Positions 35,334-45,154 of a DNA stretch of 64,000 bases are shown here, one piece after another (within the stretch, counting starts at the first letter, position 1; each line of letters starts with the position of its first letter). The DNA comes from Methylopila capsulata (GTDB lineage: Bacteria > Pseudomonadota > Alphaproteobacteria > Rhizobiales > Methylopilaceae). The position numbers and the translations under genes were made by a program. The notes under the pieces were generated by a model, which saw only the letters and a list, made by a program, of their open reading frames with translations, was not told the DNA's origin and ran no database searches. The DNA lies in contig NZ_JAFBCY010000001.1 in assembly GCF_016907975.1 (NCBI RefSeq), forward strand, positions 62,001 through 126,000. The letters are read 5' to 3'.

Positions 35334-36263
35334 TTACGTCGCGCCGATCAGCCACAGGGTCGTGGGCAGCGTCGCGAAGGCGACGACGGTCTGCACCGTG
35401 ATGATGGCGGACATCAACGGCGCGTCGCCTCCGAGGCGGCGCGCCAGAAGATAGGCGTTACTCGCCGTCGGCACCGCGCTCGAGATCGCGACGACGCCGA
35501 GCGCGACGCCCTCCACGCCGAACAGCGTGGCCAAGCCGATCATCAGGATCGGCATCAGCACCAGCTTCACCGCCACGACCAGGCCGATGTCGAGCCGCAG
35601 CCGGAGCGTGGCGGGCGCAAGCCCCGCGCCGACCAGCAACAGCCCCACGCCCAGCGCCCCGCGGCCCAGGAGGTCGACGGTCTCGACCACCGGTCCGTAG
35701 AGCTGAACGCCCGAGGCGTTGAGCGCCGCGCCGGCCAGCACCGACAGGATCAGCGGGTTGCGCGCCAGTTCCTGCGCCAAAGCCCGGCGCGACGGCGGCG
35801 TGCTGGCCCCGTAGGACGCAACGACGGCGACCGACAGCAGATTGAGCAAGGGGATCATGGCGGCGACCCCGATCGCGCCGAGCGCGAGGCCCTCGCGGCC
35901 ATAGAGCGTCGCCGCCAGCGCCAGCGCCACCGAGGTCTGCCAGCGGATCGCGCCCTGGAAGTGCGAGCTGTAGGCGCGGCCGTCGACGTCGGGGAGGCTC
36001 ATCCACCACCGGCGCGACGCGAGCATCCCGCCCGCCACCAGCAGGATGGCGAGCACCATGGCGCCCGCCATCGGCCCGATCGGCGCCGAGGCGAGGTCGG
36101 CGCGGGCGAGCGTCACGAACAGCAGCGCGGGGAACAGCACGTAGTAGTTCAGGCGCTCGACGCCCTCCCACAGCGCCGCCGGAAGCAGCGGCGAACGGGA
36201 GAGGCTGAAGCCGAACAGGATCAGCAGGAACGAGGGCAGCAGGCTTTCGAAAGCGAGGATCAT
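35334..36263 (-). CDS. AEC family transporter (auxin efflux carrier fold)
   Basis: The 309-residue membrane protein has about ten hydrophobic segments in two inverted halves, and starts at the ATG of MILAFESLLPSF. The second half has NPLILSVLAGAALNASG and SAVPTASNAYLLARR, which matches the AEC/malonate-transporter (MdcF-like) pattern. The substrate is probably a small carboxylate. It lies between the two paralogous Gly-rich genes, on the other strand, and ends 21 bp from one of them. Confidence 0.82.
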   Translation of the reverse strand: MILAFESLLPSFLLILFGFSLSRSPLLPAALWEGVERLNYYVLFPALLFVTLARADLASAPIGPMAGAMVLAILLVAGGMLASRRWWMSLPDVDGRAYSSHFQGAIRWQTSVALALAATLYGREGLALGAIGVAAMIPLLNLLSVAVVASYGASTPPSRRALAQELARNPLILSVLAGAALNASGVQLYGPVVETVDLLGRGALGVGLLLVGAGLAPATLRLRLDIGLVVAVKLVLMPILMIGLATLFGVEGVALGVVAISSAVPTASNAYLLARRLGGDAPLMSAIITVQTVVAFATLPTTLWLIGAT

Positions 36264-36447
36264 GCGCGGTCGCCCTGGCCGGCGCGCGGGAACGGAGCCC
36301 CGATCGTCACAGGCCGCATGGCTGCCATTCCCGACTGAATTCCGGAACCCGACCGGCGTTTTCATGCCGAGCCCACCGAAGAGGCTTCCCATGTCGGGGC
36401 GGCGCCTGCCGCAAGCTTTCGGCGGACTTCCTCAGGAGGACAGTTCG

Positions 36448-36834
36448 ATGACGTCTCTTCGCACCACCATCGCCGCCGCCGTGTGCGCCCTCGGGGTCGC
36501 CGGTCTCGCCGTGGCGCCGGCCAGCGCGTCTCCGTTTCACGGCGGGCCCGACCGGGGCGGCTTCGGCGGCCACGGCGGTCCGGGCTGGGGCGGCCCGCAC
36601 GGCGGGCCCGGCTGGGGACATCATGGCGGATGGCGCGACCATCGCCACGGTTGGGGAGGCGGCTACTGGGGGGCCGGCGCGGTCGGCCTTGCGACCGGCG
36701 CCCTGATCGGCAGCCAGTTTTACGGCGGCGAACCCTACGGCGCGGTCTACGCCGGGGACGACTGCCGGGTGGTCTCGGCCCACTACGACGGCTACGGCCG
36801 GCTGGTGAAGGTGATCGACCACCGTCCGTGCTGA
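36448..36834 (+). CDS. Gly/His-rich exported protein, paralogue B
   Basis: The 128-residue protein has AGGAGGA 8 bp before the ATG and a signal peptide with likely cleavage at ASA-S (about residue 28). The middle is Gly/His/Trp-rich (GPGWGGPHGGPGWG type repeats), followed by GAVGLATGALIG and a C-terminal domain ending VIDHRPC. The opening MTS-R, the GLATGALI segment and the final RPC match the 34785 protein. The His-rich part could bind metal; this is a guess. Confidence 0.75.
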   Translation: MTSLRTTIAAAVCALGVAGLAVAPASASPFHGGPDRGGFGGHGGPGWGGPHGGPGWGHHGGWRDHRHGWGGGYWGAGAVGLATGALIGSQFYGGEPYGAVYAGDDCRVVSAHYDGYGRLVKVIDHRPC

Positions 36835-36884
36835 CGCAGTCGTGACGGGAATGGCGCGGCTCGACCCTTCGTGTCGGGCCGCCG

Positions 36885-37382
36885 TCATCGCGCGGCGTCT
36901 TCCGCCGCGCGACGAATTCCGCCGATGCGGTCGATCGCGCCCTGCAGGATGTAGGCGGCGGCGAGCTTGTCGACGACTTCGTCGCGGCGCTTCCGACTGG
37001 TGTCGAACGAGATCAGCATGCGCTCGACGGCCGCCGTGGAAAGCCGCTCGTCCCAGAAGCTGATCGGCAGAGGCGTGCGTCCGGCGAGGCTGCGGGCGAA
37101 GGCGCGGGTCGCCTGACAGCGCGGGCCTTCGCTGCCGTCCATGTTGACGGGCAGACCGAGCACGAAGCCGACGACCTTGCGCCCGGCCGCGAGCTCCAGC
37201 AGCCGGTCGGCGTCGAGCGTGAACTTCCGGCGCAGGATGGTCTCGACCGGCGACGCGATCGTGCGGCGCGGATCGGAGACGGCGACGCCCACCGTCTTCG
37301 TGCCGAGGTCGAGCCCGAACAGGGAGCCTTCCGCCGGCAGCGCTGCCACAAAGCTTTCGAATTCGGGGAAGATGGTCGACAT
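36885..37382 (-). CDS. ruvX: Holliday junction resolvase-like RuvX (YqgF)
   Basis: The 165-residue RNase H-fold protein has [15 protein letters not shown] near residue 25 (first catalytic Asp), [13 protein letters not shown] near 85, [14 protein letters not shown] near 118 and [10 protein letters not shown] near 145 (last Asp). YqgF proteins process the 5' end of pre-16S rRNA and resemble resolvases. It is a single gene, divergent from the UPF0173 hydrolase across 127 bp. Confidence 0.93.
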   Translation of the reverse strand: MSTIFPEFESFVAALPAEGSLFGLDLGTKTVGVAVSDPRRTIASPVETILRRKFTLDADRLLELAAGRKVVGFVLGLPVNMDGSEGPRCQATRAFARSLAGRTPLPISFWDERLSTAAVERMLISFDTSRKRRDEVVDKLAAAYILQGAIDRIGGIRRAAEDAAR

Positions 37383-37509
37383 GGGCCCCGCGTAGCACGG
37401 CGGTCCGGCGCCCGCCACGGCCGCACCGCATCAGCGTGCTTGTTCTCCCGGCTGCGGTTCCTATTCTCCGCCCCGAACGATTCCAAACCGCACAAGGACG
37501 CGAGCCCCC

Positions 37510-38223
37510 ATGCGCATCACCTGGTACGGCCATTCGGTCTTCCGGCTCGACTTCGGCTCCAGCGTCGTCCTGATCGATCCCTTCTTCGAGAACGGCGTGT
37601 TCAAGGGCGATAAGGCGGCCGCCGTGAGGGGAACCACGCACATCCTGCTGACGCACGGACACTTCGACCATGTCGGCGACACGGTCGCGATCGCGGCGGA
37701 GACCGGCGCCACCGTGGTGGCGGACGCGGACCTCGCCACTTGGTTCGGCTCGAAGGGCGTCAAGGCGCTCGAGCCGATGAACACCGGCGGCTCCATCGGC
37801 CTTGGCGGCTTCCGGGTGACGATGACCCACGCGCTGCATTCCTCGGGCCAGCTCGACGAGAACGGCGTCGCCGTCGCGCTCGGCGAGGCGCACGGCCTGA
37901 TCGTGACGCCGGAGGGCGAGGACGAGCCGGTGGTCTACGCCATGGGCGACACCGGCATCTTCGGCGACATGAAGCTGATCAACGAGCTCTATGCCCCGAC
38001 CGTCGGCTTCGTGCCGGTCGGCGACCGCTTCACCATGGGCGCCAAGACCGCGGCCTACGCCTGCCGGCACTTCTTCGATTTCGACCTGGTCGTGCCCTGC
38101 CACTTCGGCACCTTCCCCATCCTCGAGCCCAACGCCGACCGTTTCGTGGAGCTGATGGACAGCGTGCGCGGCACGACCGTGAAGGTGCCGGTCGTCGGCG
38201 AGACCTTCGAGGTCGAGGGTTAA
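37510..38223 (+). CDS. UPF0173 metal-dependent hydrolase
   Basis: The 237-residue metallo-beta-lactamase-fold protein has WYGHSVFRL near the start, LTHGHFDHVGD (HxHxDH type; here the first two metal His and the Asp-His are kept) near 52, and later Asp/His (AMGDTGIFGDM, VPCHFGTFP) in the expected places. The family is broad and its substrate is unknown. The gene is the last before the palindromic repeat at 38253. Confidence 0.9.
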   Translation: MRITWYGHSVFRLDFGSSVVLIDPFFENGVFKGDKAAAVRGTTHILLTHGHFDHVGDTVAIAAETGATVVADADLATWFGSKGVKALEPMNTGGSIGLGGFRVTMTHALHSSGQLDENGVAVALGEAHGLIVTPEGEDEPVVYAMGDTGIFGDMKLINELYAPTVGFVPVGDRFTMGAKTAAYACRHFFDFDLVVPCHFGTFPILEPNADRFVELMDSVRGTTVKVPVVGETFEVEG

Positions 38224-38252
38224 CAGGAGGCGGTTTGGACGCGGGGCTCAGC

Positions 38253-38365
38253 GCTTCGAGACGCCGACCTACGGCCGGCTCCTCGGCATGAGGACTTTGG
38301 GGCGTTCAATGAGCAAAAACCTCCTCATGCTGAGGAGCTCGCTTTCCGGCGGCGTCTCGAAGCAC
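38253..38365. repeat. long nested palindromic repeat, GCTTCGAGACGCC family
   Basis: Perfect 13-bp outer arms (GCTTCGAGACGCC at 38253-38265 and its complement at 38351-38363) enclose a second pair, GCTCCTCGGCATGAGG against CCTCATGCTGAGGAGC, with one mismatch. Elements of this design are widely dispersed in Bradyrhizobium-like genomes. As RNA it would fold into a strong hairpin beyond the UPF0173 stop and may end that transcript. The rest of the 268-bp gap holds the palindrome at 38447. Confidence 0.7.
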
Positions 38366-38446
38366 GCACTTCGGTGTGAATGGCGTCGTCAGCCCACCAA
38401 GCGGTCGCGTTGCGACCCCAGGACGGCGCGTGCTAAAGCCCGGCGC

Positions 38447-38466
38447 GTCAATCAAGTATGATTGAC
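38447..38466. promoter_or_regulatory. perfect 20-bp palindrome before gatC
   Basis: GTCAATCA-AGTA-TGATTGAC has 8-bp perfect arms. It ends 25 bp before the gatC start. The symmetry and position suggest a dimeric regulator site. It does not match the FNR/FixK consensus (TTGAT-N4-ATCAA). Confidence 0.45.
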
Positions 38467-38491
38467 GTCTGATCTCTTCAGAAGGCTCGAG

Positions 38492-38779
38492 ATGTCCGTC
38501 GACGAAAGCACCGTCCGCCGCGTCGCAAAGCTCGCTCGCATCGCGGTCGAGGACCACGAGGTCGCGAAGCTCAAGGGCGAGCTCGACGCGATCCTCGCCT
38601 TCGTGGAGGAACTGTCGGAGCTCGACGTCGACGGCGTGGAGCCGATGACGGGCGTCACGCCCGTGTCGATCCGGCTGCGGGAGGACGTGGTGACCGACGG
38701 CGAAAACGCCGAACGCGTGCTGGAAAACGCTCCCGCGCGGGAGGGCGATTTCTTCGTCGTCCCGAAGGTCGTCGAGTGA
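38492..38779 (+). CDS. gatC: Asp-tRNA(Asn)/Glu-tRNA(Gln) amidotransferase subunit C
   Basis: The 95-residue GatC wraps around GatA and stabilises it. It has the usual VAKLARIAV opening and [15 protein letters not shown] helix, ending with the FFVVPKVVE tail. The ATG at 38492 is preferred over one 30 bp earlier, which would add residues not seen in the family. gatA follows after 41 bp. Confidence 0.93.
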   Translation: MSVDESTVRRVAKLARIAVEDHEVAKLKGELDAILAFVEELSELDVDGVEPMTGVTPVSIRLREDVVTDGENAERVLENAPAREGDFFVVPKVVE

Positions 38780-38820
38780 CGTCCGCCTCCGCCCGCCCGC
38801 AACGTCAGTCCTGAGCCGCG

Positions 38821-40299
38821 ATGTCCGATCTCCTCGATTTCACCTTCGCCGACGCCCGCAAGAAGCTGGCAGAGAAGGATTTTTCGGCCGTTGAGCTGAC
38901 GCAGGCCTACCTCGACGCCATCGAGGCGGGCCACGGCCTCAACGCCTATGTGCTGGGGACGCCCGAGATCGCGCTGGAGCGCGCCGCCGTCTCCGACCAG
39001 CGCATCGCCAAGGGCGAGGCCGGCGCGCTCGAAGGCCTGCCGCTCGGCGTGAAGGACCTGTTCTGCACCGAGGGCGTGCGCACCACGGCCTGCTCGAAGA
39101 TCCTCGACGGCTTCACGCCGCCCTACGAGTCCGCGGTCACTGAGCGCATGCGCGCCGCGGGCGCCGTGATGCTCGGCAAGCTCAACAACGACGAGTTCGC
39201 CATGGGCTCGTCCAACGAGAGCTCCTGCTTCGGAACGCCGGTGAACCCGTGGCGCAAGGCCGGCTCGGACGCGGCGCTGGTCGCCGGCGGCTCGTCCGGC
39301 GGCTCGGCGGCGGCGGTGGCGGCGAGGCTCTGCCTCGGGGCGACCGCGACCGACACCGGCGGCTCGATCCGCCAGCCGGCGGCCTTCACCGGCACGGTCG
39401 GGATCAAGCCGACCTACGGCCGCTGCTCGCGCTGGGGCATCGTCGCCTTCGCCTCCTCGCTCGACCAGGCCGGCCCGATCGCCCGCGACGTGCGCGACGC
39501 CGCCATCCTGCTCGGCGCCATGTCCGGCCATGACCCGCGCGACTCGACCTCGGTCGAGCGCGAGGTTCCGGACTTCGAGGCCGCGGTCGGCCGTTCGGTA
39601 AAGGGGCTGAAGATCGGCCTGCCGAAGGAGTACCGGGTCGACGGCATGCCGGGCGAGATCGAGGCGCTGTGGGAGCAGGGCGCGGCGTGGCTGCGCGCGG
39701 CCGGCGCCGAAGTCGTCGAGGTCTCGCTGCCGCACACGAAGTATGCGCTGCCGGCCTACTACATCGTGGCTCCGGCGGAGGCCTCCTCGAACCTCGCCCG
39801 CTACGACGGCGTGCGCTACGGCCTGCGCGTGCCGGGCCGCGACATCGTGGAGATGTACGAGAAGACGCGCGCGGCTGGCTTCGGCGACGAGGTGCGACGC
39901 CGCATCATGATCGGCACCTACGTGCTCTCGGCCGGCTACTACGACGCCTATTACGTCCGCGCCCAGAAGGTGCGCACGCTGATCAAGCGCGACTTCGAGA
40001 CCGTGTTCGCGGACGGCGTCGACGCCATCCTGACGCCGGCGACCCCCTCCGCCGCCTTCGGGATCGGCGAGAACGCCAACGCCTCGCCGGTCGAGATGTA
40101 CCTGAACGACGTCTTCACCGTGACGGTGAACATGGCCGGATTGCCCGGCGTCGCGGTGCCGGCGGGGAAGTCCGCGGACGGCCTGCCGCTCGCGCTGCAG
40201 CTGATCGGCCGGCCGTTCGACGAGGAGACGCTGTTCTCGACCGCGGCGGTGATCGAGGACGCCGCCGGCGGCGGCTTCACCCCCGAGCGCTGGTGGTGA
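38821..40299 (+). CDS. gatA: Asp-tRNA(Asn)/Glu-tRNA(Gln) amidotransferase subunit A
   Basis: The 492-residue amidase releases ammonia from glutamine for tRNA-dependent amidation. The amidase signature is intact: Lys in [10 protein letters not shown] (near 79), [13 protein letters not shown] near 158 and the nucleophile loop [12 protein letters not shown] near 178. Genomes like this use the indirect route to Gln-tRNA and often Asn-tRNA. Its stop overlaps the following chorismate mutase start by 4 bp. Confidence 0.97.
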   Translation: MSDLLDFTFADARKKLAEKDFSAVELTQAYLDAIEAGHGLNAYVLGTPEIALERAAVSDQRIAKGEAGALEGLPLGVKDLFCTEGVRTTACSKILDGFTPPYESAVTERMRAAGAVMLGKLNNDEFAMGSSNESSCFGTPVNPWRKAGSDAALVAGGSSGGSAAAVAARLCLGATATDTGGSIRQPAAFTGTVGIKPTYGRCSRWGIVAFASSLDQAGPIARDVRDAAILLGAMSGHDPRDSTSVEREVPDFEAAVGRSVKGLKIGLPKEYRVDGMPGEIEALWEQGAAWLRAAGAEVVEVSLPHTKYALPAYYIVAPAEASSNLARYDGVRYGLRVPGRDIVEMYEKTRAAGFGDEVRRRIMIGTYVLSAGYYDAYYVRAQKVRTLIKRDFETVFADGVDAILTPATPSAAFGIGENANASPVEMYLNDVFTVTVNMAGLPGVAVPAGKSADGLPLALQLIGRPFDEETLFSTAAVIEDAAGGGFTPERWW

Positions 40300-40607
40300 G
40301 CGCGCGGCCGACCTACGCCTCGATGGACGAGGTGCGGGCCGCGATCGACGCCCTCGACGCCGAGATCATGCCGCTGATGGCTGCGCGCGCGCACTGCATC
40401 GCCGAGGCCGCCCGCATCAAGAACGACCCCGAGGTCGCGCTGGTGCCGTGGCGCGTCGAGGAGGTCGCCGCCAACGCCCGCGCCTTGGGCGAGCGGCACG
40501 GACTCGATCCCGCTCTCGCCGACAGGCTGTGGCGCGCGATGATGGCGGAGTTCATCGCCCACGAGCGCGAGCTTATGGAGACGGCGCAGCGCGCCGACGC
40601 GCCATGA
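40296..40607 (+). CDS. chorismate mutase, AroQ class
   Basis: The 103-residue all-helical protein starts at GTG overlapping the gatA stop. It has [27 protein letters not shown], with the Arg/Lys pattern of AroQ mutases, and a C-terminal IAHERELME helix. It converts chorismate to prephenate, or may be an isochorismate-pyruvate lyase-like variant. It overlaps the following kinase gene by 4 bp, so gatA, mutase and kinase are translationally linked. Confidence 0.85.
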   Translation: MSARPTYASMDEVRAAIDALDAEIMPLMAARAHCIAEAARIKNDPEVALVPWRVEEVAANARALGERHGLDPALADRLWRAMMAEFIAHERELMETAQRADAP

Positions 40608-41635
40608 CCGACAGGCGCCGCAGCGCGGCCGAGCAGGTGGACGAACTGCTGACGACGCCCGATCTCGTCGACGCGCTCGCCTCCGACCAGTTCAAGCAGT
40701 TCCTCGACCATCTGCCGATCGCCATTCTGGTCGGCGAGATCGCCGACGGCCGCGAGCGGGTGGTCTACGCCAATCTGGAGGCGCTGGAACGCCTCGGCTG
40801 CGCGGAGGACGAGATCATCGGGAAGCCCTGGGAGGGGATCGACCCGCGCTGGACGAGTCATCAGTGGCCCTCCTTCGCCGCGGCCGTGCGGGACGAGCAG
40901 GACGCCGTCGGCGCGCTCGGCGACGGGCCCGTCATGGAGCTCAACGCCTCGCTGATCGAAGATGACGAGGGCCGCCCGAAGTTCCGGATCGTGGCGCTGG
41001 TGGAGCTGCCGGGCGAGGACGTCCAGGCGAAGCTGCGCGAAAAAGACCTGCTGCTGCTCGAGATCCAGCACCGGGTGAAGAACAACCTGCAGATGATCAC
41101 GGCGCTGATCCGGATGGAGACGCGCAAGGCCGGCGGGCGCGAGAACGACCTCCGTTTCGACCGGCTGGCCGGGCGCGTGGAGGCGCTGGGCCTGCTCTAC
41201 CAGCAGCTTTCGGGCGGCGAGGGCGACGTCGATCTCGGCTCCTACCTGAGCCAGATCGCGAGTTCGGTGATGAAGGCGCAGGCGATCGAGGGGGTGCGGC
41301 TGAACCATCAGGTCGACGTCATCCCGGCGCCCGTCAACGTCGCGATGCCGCTCGGCCTGCTGGTCAACGAACTCGTCACCAACGCGCTGAAATACGCCTT
41401 CGTCGGGCGCGACGAGGGCGAGGTGACGGTGCGCTGCCTGCGCGAGAAGGACGGCGACTGCCTCGTCTCGGTCTCCGACGACGGCGTCGGCATGGGCGAC
41501 GAGGTCTGGCCGAAGCCGGGCAAGCTCGGCTACCTCATCGCCCGCTCGATCGTCGAGAACGTCAAGGCGAAGATCGACGCCGTCTCCGAGCCGGGCTGCG
41601 GCGTCGCCACGACCGTTCGCTTCCGCCTGCCCTGA
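40604..41635 (+). CDS. PAS sensor histidine kinase, HWE/HisKA_2 type
   Basis: The 343-residue, soluble protein has an N-terminal PAS domain (about 30-140, FLDHLPIAILVG and YANLEALERLGC). The phospho-acceptor helix is EIQHRVKNNLQMITALIRM with H156, typical of HisKA_2/HWE kinases. The ATPase domain has NELVTNALKYAF (255-266) and SDDGVGMG (291-298). No transmembrane segment is visible, so it senses a cytoplasmic signal. No response regulator is adjacent. It lies between the chorismate mutase and gatB in the gat cluster. Kinases of this type often feed the general stress response in this order, but that is not shown here. Confidence 0.88.
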   Translation: MTDRRRSAAEQVDELLTTPDLVDALASDQFKQFLDHLPIAILVGEIADGRERVVYANLEALERLGCAEDEIIGKPWEGIDPRWTSHQWPSFAAAVRDEQDAVGALGDGPVMELNASLIEDDEGRPKFRIVALVELPGEDVQAKLREKDLLLLEIQHRVKNNLQMITALIRMETRKAGGRENDLRFDRLAGRVEALGLLYQQLSGGEGDVDLGSYLSQIASSVMKAQAIEGVRLNHQVDVIPAPVNVAMPLGLLVNELVTNALKYAFVGRDEGEVTVRCLREKDGDCLVSVSDDGVGMGDEVWPKPGKLGYLIARSIVENVKAKIDAVSEPGCGVATTVRFRLP

Positions 41636-41724
41636 CCGGGCGCGGAGAGCCGTTGTCTTCCGGGCCGACTAGGCGCTAGGAAGGCGGCCCGACAGACCGA
41701 ACCCTGCGGAAGGCTTCCCTCCCC

Positions 41725-43203
41725 ATGAACGCTCACTCCCGCGTCCCAGCGAGCTCCAAACTCATCCCCGGCGCGACCGGCGACTGGGAGGTGGTGATCG
41801 GCATGGAGATCCACGCGCAGGTGACCTCCGAGGCGAAGCTGTTCTCGGGCTCCTCCACCGGCTTCGGCGCGGCCCCGAACAGCCACGTCAGCCTCGTCGA
41901 CGCCGCGATGCCCGGCATGCTGCCGGTGCTGAACCGCGAATGCGTGCGGCAGGCGATCCGTTCGGGCCTCGCGATCAACGCCCAGATCAACCTGGTATCG
42001 ACCTTCGACCGCAAGAACTACTTCTACCCGGACCTACCGCAGGGCTATCAGATCTCGCAGTTCAAGAGCCCGATCGTCGGCGAGGGCGAGGTCACCGTGG
42101 ACCTCGGCGAAGGCGAGAGCATCGTCGTCGGCGTCGAGCGCATCCACCTCGAGCAGGACGCCGGCAAGTCGATCCACGACCAGGACCCGAAGCTGTCCTT
42201 CGTCGACCTGAACCGCTCCGGCGTCGCGCTGATGGAGATCGTGTCGAAGCCGGACCTGCGGTCGTCGGACGAGGCCAAGGCGTACGTCACCAAGCTGCGC
42301 ACCATCCTGCGCTACATCGGCGCCTGCGACGGCGACATGGACAAGGGCAACCTGCGCGCGGACGTCAACGTCTCCGTCCGCAAGCCGGGCGAGCCGCTCG
42401 GCACCCGCTGCGAGATCAAGAACGTCAACTCAATCCGCTTCATCGGCCAGGCGATCGAGATCGAGGCGCGCCGCCAGATCGAGATCCTCGAGGACGGCGG
42501 CAAGATCGACCAGGAGACCCGCCTGTTCGATCCCACCAAGGGCGAGACCCGGTCGATGCGCTCCAAGGAAGAGGCGCACGACTACCGCTACTTCCCCGAT
42601 CCCGACCTGCTGCCGCTGAAGGTCGAGCAGGCGGAGGTGGACGAGCTCCGCGCCGCGCTTCCCGAGCTGCCGGACGCCAAGAAGGCGCGCTTCATCGGCG
42701 ACTATGGCGTGACGCCCTACGACGCCATGGTGCTGACGCTGGAGCGGGAGTCGGCGGACTTCTTCGAGGCCGTCGCGAAACACGGCGACGCCAAGCTCGC
42801 GGCCAACTGGACGATCAACGAGCTGTTCGGACGGCTCAACAAGCAGGGCCTCGCGATCGAGGCGAGCCCGGTGTCGGCCGCCCAGCTCGGCGGGCTGATC
42901 AGCCTCGTCTCGGAAGGCGTCATCTCCGGCAAGATCGCCAAGGACCTGTTCGAGATCCTCTGGACCGAAGGCGGCGACCCGCGCGAGCTGGTCGAGAGCC
43001 GCGGCCTGCGCCAGGTCACTGATACCGGCGCGATCGAGAAGGTCTGCGACGAGGTGATCGCGGCGAACCCCGACAAGGTGGAGCAGGCGAAGGCCAAGCC
43101 GACCCTGATCGGCTGGTTCGTGGGCCAGGTGATGAAGGCCTCCGGCGGCAAGGCCAATCCGCAGGCCGTCAACGATCTGCTCAAGCGGAAGCTCGAGATC
43201 TGA
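41725..43203 (+). CDS. gatB: Asp-tRNA(Asn)/Glu-tRNA(Gln) amidotransferase subunit B
   Basis: The 492-residue GatB activates the tRNA-bound Asp/Glu with ATP. It has [10 protein letters not shown] near 32, [16 protein letters not shown] near 97, LEQDAGKS near 142 and [12 protein letters not shown] near 290. The C-terminal YqeY-like tail ([18 protein letters not shown]) is present. It starts 89 bp after the kinase gene and completes the gatCAB set. Confidence 0.97.
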   Translation: MNAHSRVPASSKLIPGATGDWEVVIGMEIHAQVTSEAKLFSGSSTGFGAAPNSHVSLVDAAMPGMLPVLNRECVRQAIRSGLAINAQINLVSTFDRKNYFYPDLPQGYQISQFKSPIVGEGEVTVDLGEGESIVVGVERIHLEQDAGKSIHDQDPKLSFVDLNRSGVALMEIVSKPDLRSSDEAKAYVTKLRTILRYIGACDGDMDKGNLRADVNVSVRKPGEPLGTRCEIKNVNSIRFIGQAIEIEARRQIEILEDGGKIDQETRLFDPTKGETRSMRSKEEAHDYRYFPDPDLLPLKVEQAEVDELRAALPELPDAKKARFIGDYGVTPYDAMVLTLERESADFFEAVAKHGDAKLAANWTINELFGRLNKQGLAIEASPVSAAQLGGLISLVSEGVISGKIAKDLFEILWTEGGDPRELVESRGLRQVTDTGAIEKVCDEVIAANPDKVEQAKAKPTLIGWFVGQVMKASGGKANPQAVNDLLKRKLEI

Positions 43204-43229
43204 CCGCGCGGCTCGGACCTTCACGCGCC

Positions 43230-44039
43230 ATGCCGCGCGGCCTCGACCACCTCATTCACCTCGTCGGCGACCTCGACGCCGCGGGCGAGGCCTGGAGCGC
43301 GCTGGGCTTCCAGGTCGGGGCTGAGAACCGGCATCCGTTCGGCACGAAGAACCGCATCGTCCAGCTGCCGGGCGTCTTCGTCGAACTGCTGGCGATCGCC
43401 GATCCCGCGCTGATCTCCGAGCACGGCCCCAGGTTTTTCTCCTTCGCGGCGTTCCAGCGCGATCGGCTGGCGCGGGCTGGCGAGGGGGCCTCGGGGCTGG
43501 TTCTGGAAAGCGCCGACGCCAAAGCGGACGCGGCGACCTACGCCGCGAAGGGGATCGGCGACTTCGCGCCGTTCTTCTTCGAGCGCCGGGGCGTGCGGGC
43601 GGACGGCTCGCCCGTCGAGGTCGCGTTCGAGCTCGCCTTCGCGTCGGACCCCGCCGCGCCCGACGTTTCGTTCTTCGCCTGCGAGCAGAAGCGGCCGGAG
43701 AATTTCTGGAACCCGGCGGCGCAGGCGCACCCGAACGGCGCGAGCGCGGTCGCGGGCGTCGTCCTGACAGCCGAGAACCCGTCCGACCACCATGTCTTCC
43801 TGCGCGCCTTCACCGGCATCGACGCCTTTCGCGCGACCTCCTCGGGCCTGACCTTCGTAACCCCGCGCGGCGAGATCGACGTGCTGACCGGCGAGGCCTA
43901 CCGCCGGCGCACGGGGCTGAGCGTCGAGGTCGGGCCGGAGCTGCGGCTGTCGGCGCTGAGGATCAAGGTCCCCGCCGGGGCGGAGCGGGTCGTTCCGCCC
44001 GAGCGCCTGTTCGGCCTGACGCTGGTTCTGGAAGACTGA
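43230..44039 (+). CDS. VOC superfamily (glyoxalase-like) protein
   Basis: The 269-residue protein begins GLDHLIHLVGDLDAAGEAWSALGF, the first beta-alpha unit of a glyoxalase/bleomycin-resistance fold (PF13468-like). VELLAI (Glu as metal ligand) comes at about 45. The second half (GVVLTAENPSDHHVFLRAFTG) repeats the fold. The enzyme activity is unknown. It follows gatB by 26 bp on the same strand and could be co-transcribed. Confidence 0.82.
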   Translation: MPRGLDHLIHLVGDLDAAGEAWSALGFQVGAENRHPFGTKNRIVQLPGVFVELLAIADPALISEHGPRFFSFAAFQRDRLARAGEGASGLVLESADAKADAATYAAKGIGDFAPFFFERRGVRADGSPVEVAFELAFASDPAAPDVSFFACEQKRPENFWNPAAQAHPNGASAVAGVVLTAENPSDHHVFLRAFTGIDAFRATSSGLTFVTPRGEIDVLTGEAYRRRTGLSVEVGPELRLSALRIKVPAGAERVVPPERLFGLTLVLED

Positions 44040-44078
44040 GCCCGGGGCTGGTAAGCCCACGTGGATCAGATGCTCGCC

Positions 44079-44168
44079 GTCATGCTCGGGCTTTTCCGGG
44101 CATCCACGACTTCGACGTCGAGCGCAGCCCCCAAGTCGTGGATGCCCGGCTGACCGCCGGGCGTGACG
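44079..44168. repeat. GTCATGCCCGG/CATGAC palindromic repeat, copy 1
   Basis: A 90-bp element between the VOC gene and kdsA: outer arms GTCATGCTCGGG and GGGCGTGAC, inner arms CATCCACGACTT and AAGTCGTGGATG. The copies at 51643, 54869 and 56485 share the layout. Confidence 0.75.
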
Positions 44169-44190
44169 GCGTGTCTTTTGAAGAGCGACA

Positions 44191-45036
44191 ATGACCGCAC
44201 CCACTGAGGCCCGCCCGTCCGCCGTCGTCGAGGTCGGCTCCGTCCGCTTCGGCAATGACCTGCCGCTCGCGCTGATCGCCGGCCCCTGCCAGATGGAGAG
44301 CCGCGACCACGCGCTCGAGGTGGCGTCTGCGCTGAAGGAGATCACCGAGGCGCTCGGCATCGGGTTGATCTTCAAGACCTCGTTCGACAAGGCGAACCGC
44401 ACCAGCGCCACGGCGCAGCGCGGCATGGGGCTGGAGGCGTCGCTCCCCGTCTTCGCCGAAATCAAGGAGAGCCTCGGCCTGCCGACGCTGACCGACGTCC
44501 ACGACGCCCACCAGTGCGCCGCGGTCGGCGAGGTGGTGGACGTGCTGCAGATCCCCGCGTTCCTCTGCCGCCAGACCGACCTGCTGCTCGCCGCCGCCGC
44601 CACGGGGCGGGTGGTCAACGTCAAGAAGGGGCAGTTCCTCGCGCCCTGGGACATGAAGAACGTGGTCGACAAGCTGGTCGGGGCCGGCAACCCCAAGGTG
44701 CTGCTGACCGAACGCGGGGCGTCCTTCGGCTACAACACGCTGGTGTCCGACATGCGGGCGCTGCCGGAGATGGCGAAGACCGGCGCCCCGGTGATCTTCG
44801 ACGCCACCCATTCCGTGCAGCAGCCCGGAGGGCAGGGCGCCTCGTCCGGCGGCCAGCGCGAATACGTGCCCGTGCTCGCCCGCGCCGCGGTGGCGGTCGG
44901 CGTCGCCGGCGTCTTCATCGAGACCCACCCCGACCCGGACCACGCCCCCTCCGACGGCCCCAACATGGTGTCGCTAAAACAGATGCCGGCGCTGCTCGCG
45001 CGGCTGATGGCGTTCGACCGGCTGGCGAAGGGCTGA
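44191..45036 (+). CDS. kdsA: 3-deoxy-8-phosphooctulonate synthase
   Basis: The 281-residue TIM barrel makes KDO-8-phosphate from PEP and arabinose-5-phosphate for lipopolysaccharide. It has [15 protein letters not shown] near 31, [12 protein letters not shown] near 60, [13 protein letters not shown] near 120, [13 protein letters not shown] near 143 and [12 protein letters not shown] near 205. Active-site Lys and the PEP-binding segments are complete. Cys in the GPCQ motif suggests a metal-dependent form. It is preceded by the repeat at 44079. Confidence 0.96.
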   Translation: MTAPTEARPSAVVEVGSVRFGNDLPLALIAGPCQMESRDHALEVASALKEITEALGIGLIFKTSFDKANRTSATAQRGMGLEASLPVFAEIKESLGLPTLTDVHDAHQCAAVGEVVDVLQIPAFLCRQTDLLLAAAATGRVVNVKKGQFLAPWDMKNVVDKLVGAGNPKVLLTERGASFGYNTLVSDMRALPEMAKTGAPVIFDATHSVQQPGGQGASSGGQREYVPVLARAAVAVGVAGVFIETHPDPDHAPSDGPNMVSLKQMPALLARLMAFDRLAKG

Positions 45037-45154
45037 CGATCGCGCGGTCCCTGACGTGGGCTCATCGCGGAAGTTTGAAGTCGGCTGACTGTTTGCTAGA
45101 AACGCTGCCGATCTGACACCGGGCTCGCCAGCGGGCCGAGGCACGGAGGGCGGC

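Noticed and set aside
38447-38466. Reading the palindrome as an FNR/FixK site
   Set aside because: The FNR consensus is TTGAT-N4-ATCAA. Here the inner sequence is AATCA-AGTA-TGATT, so the core bases are in the opposite order.
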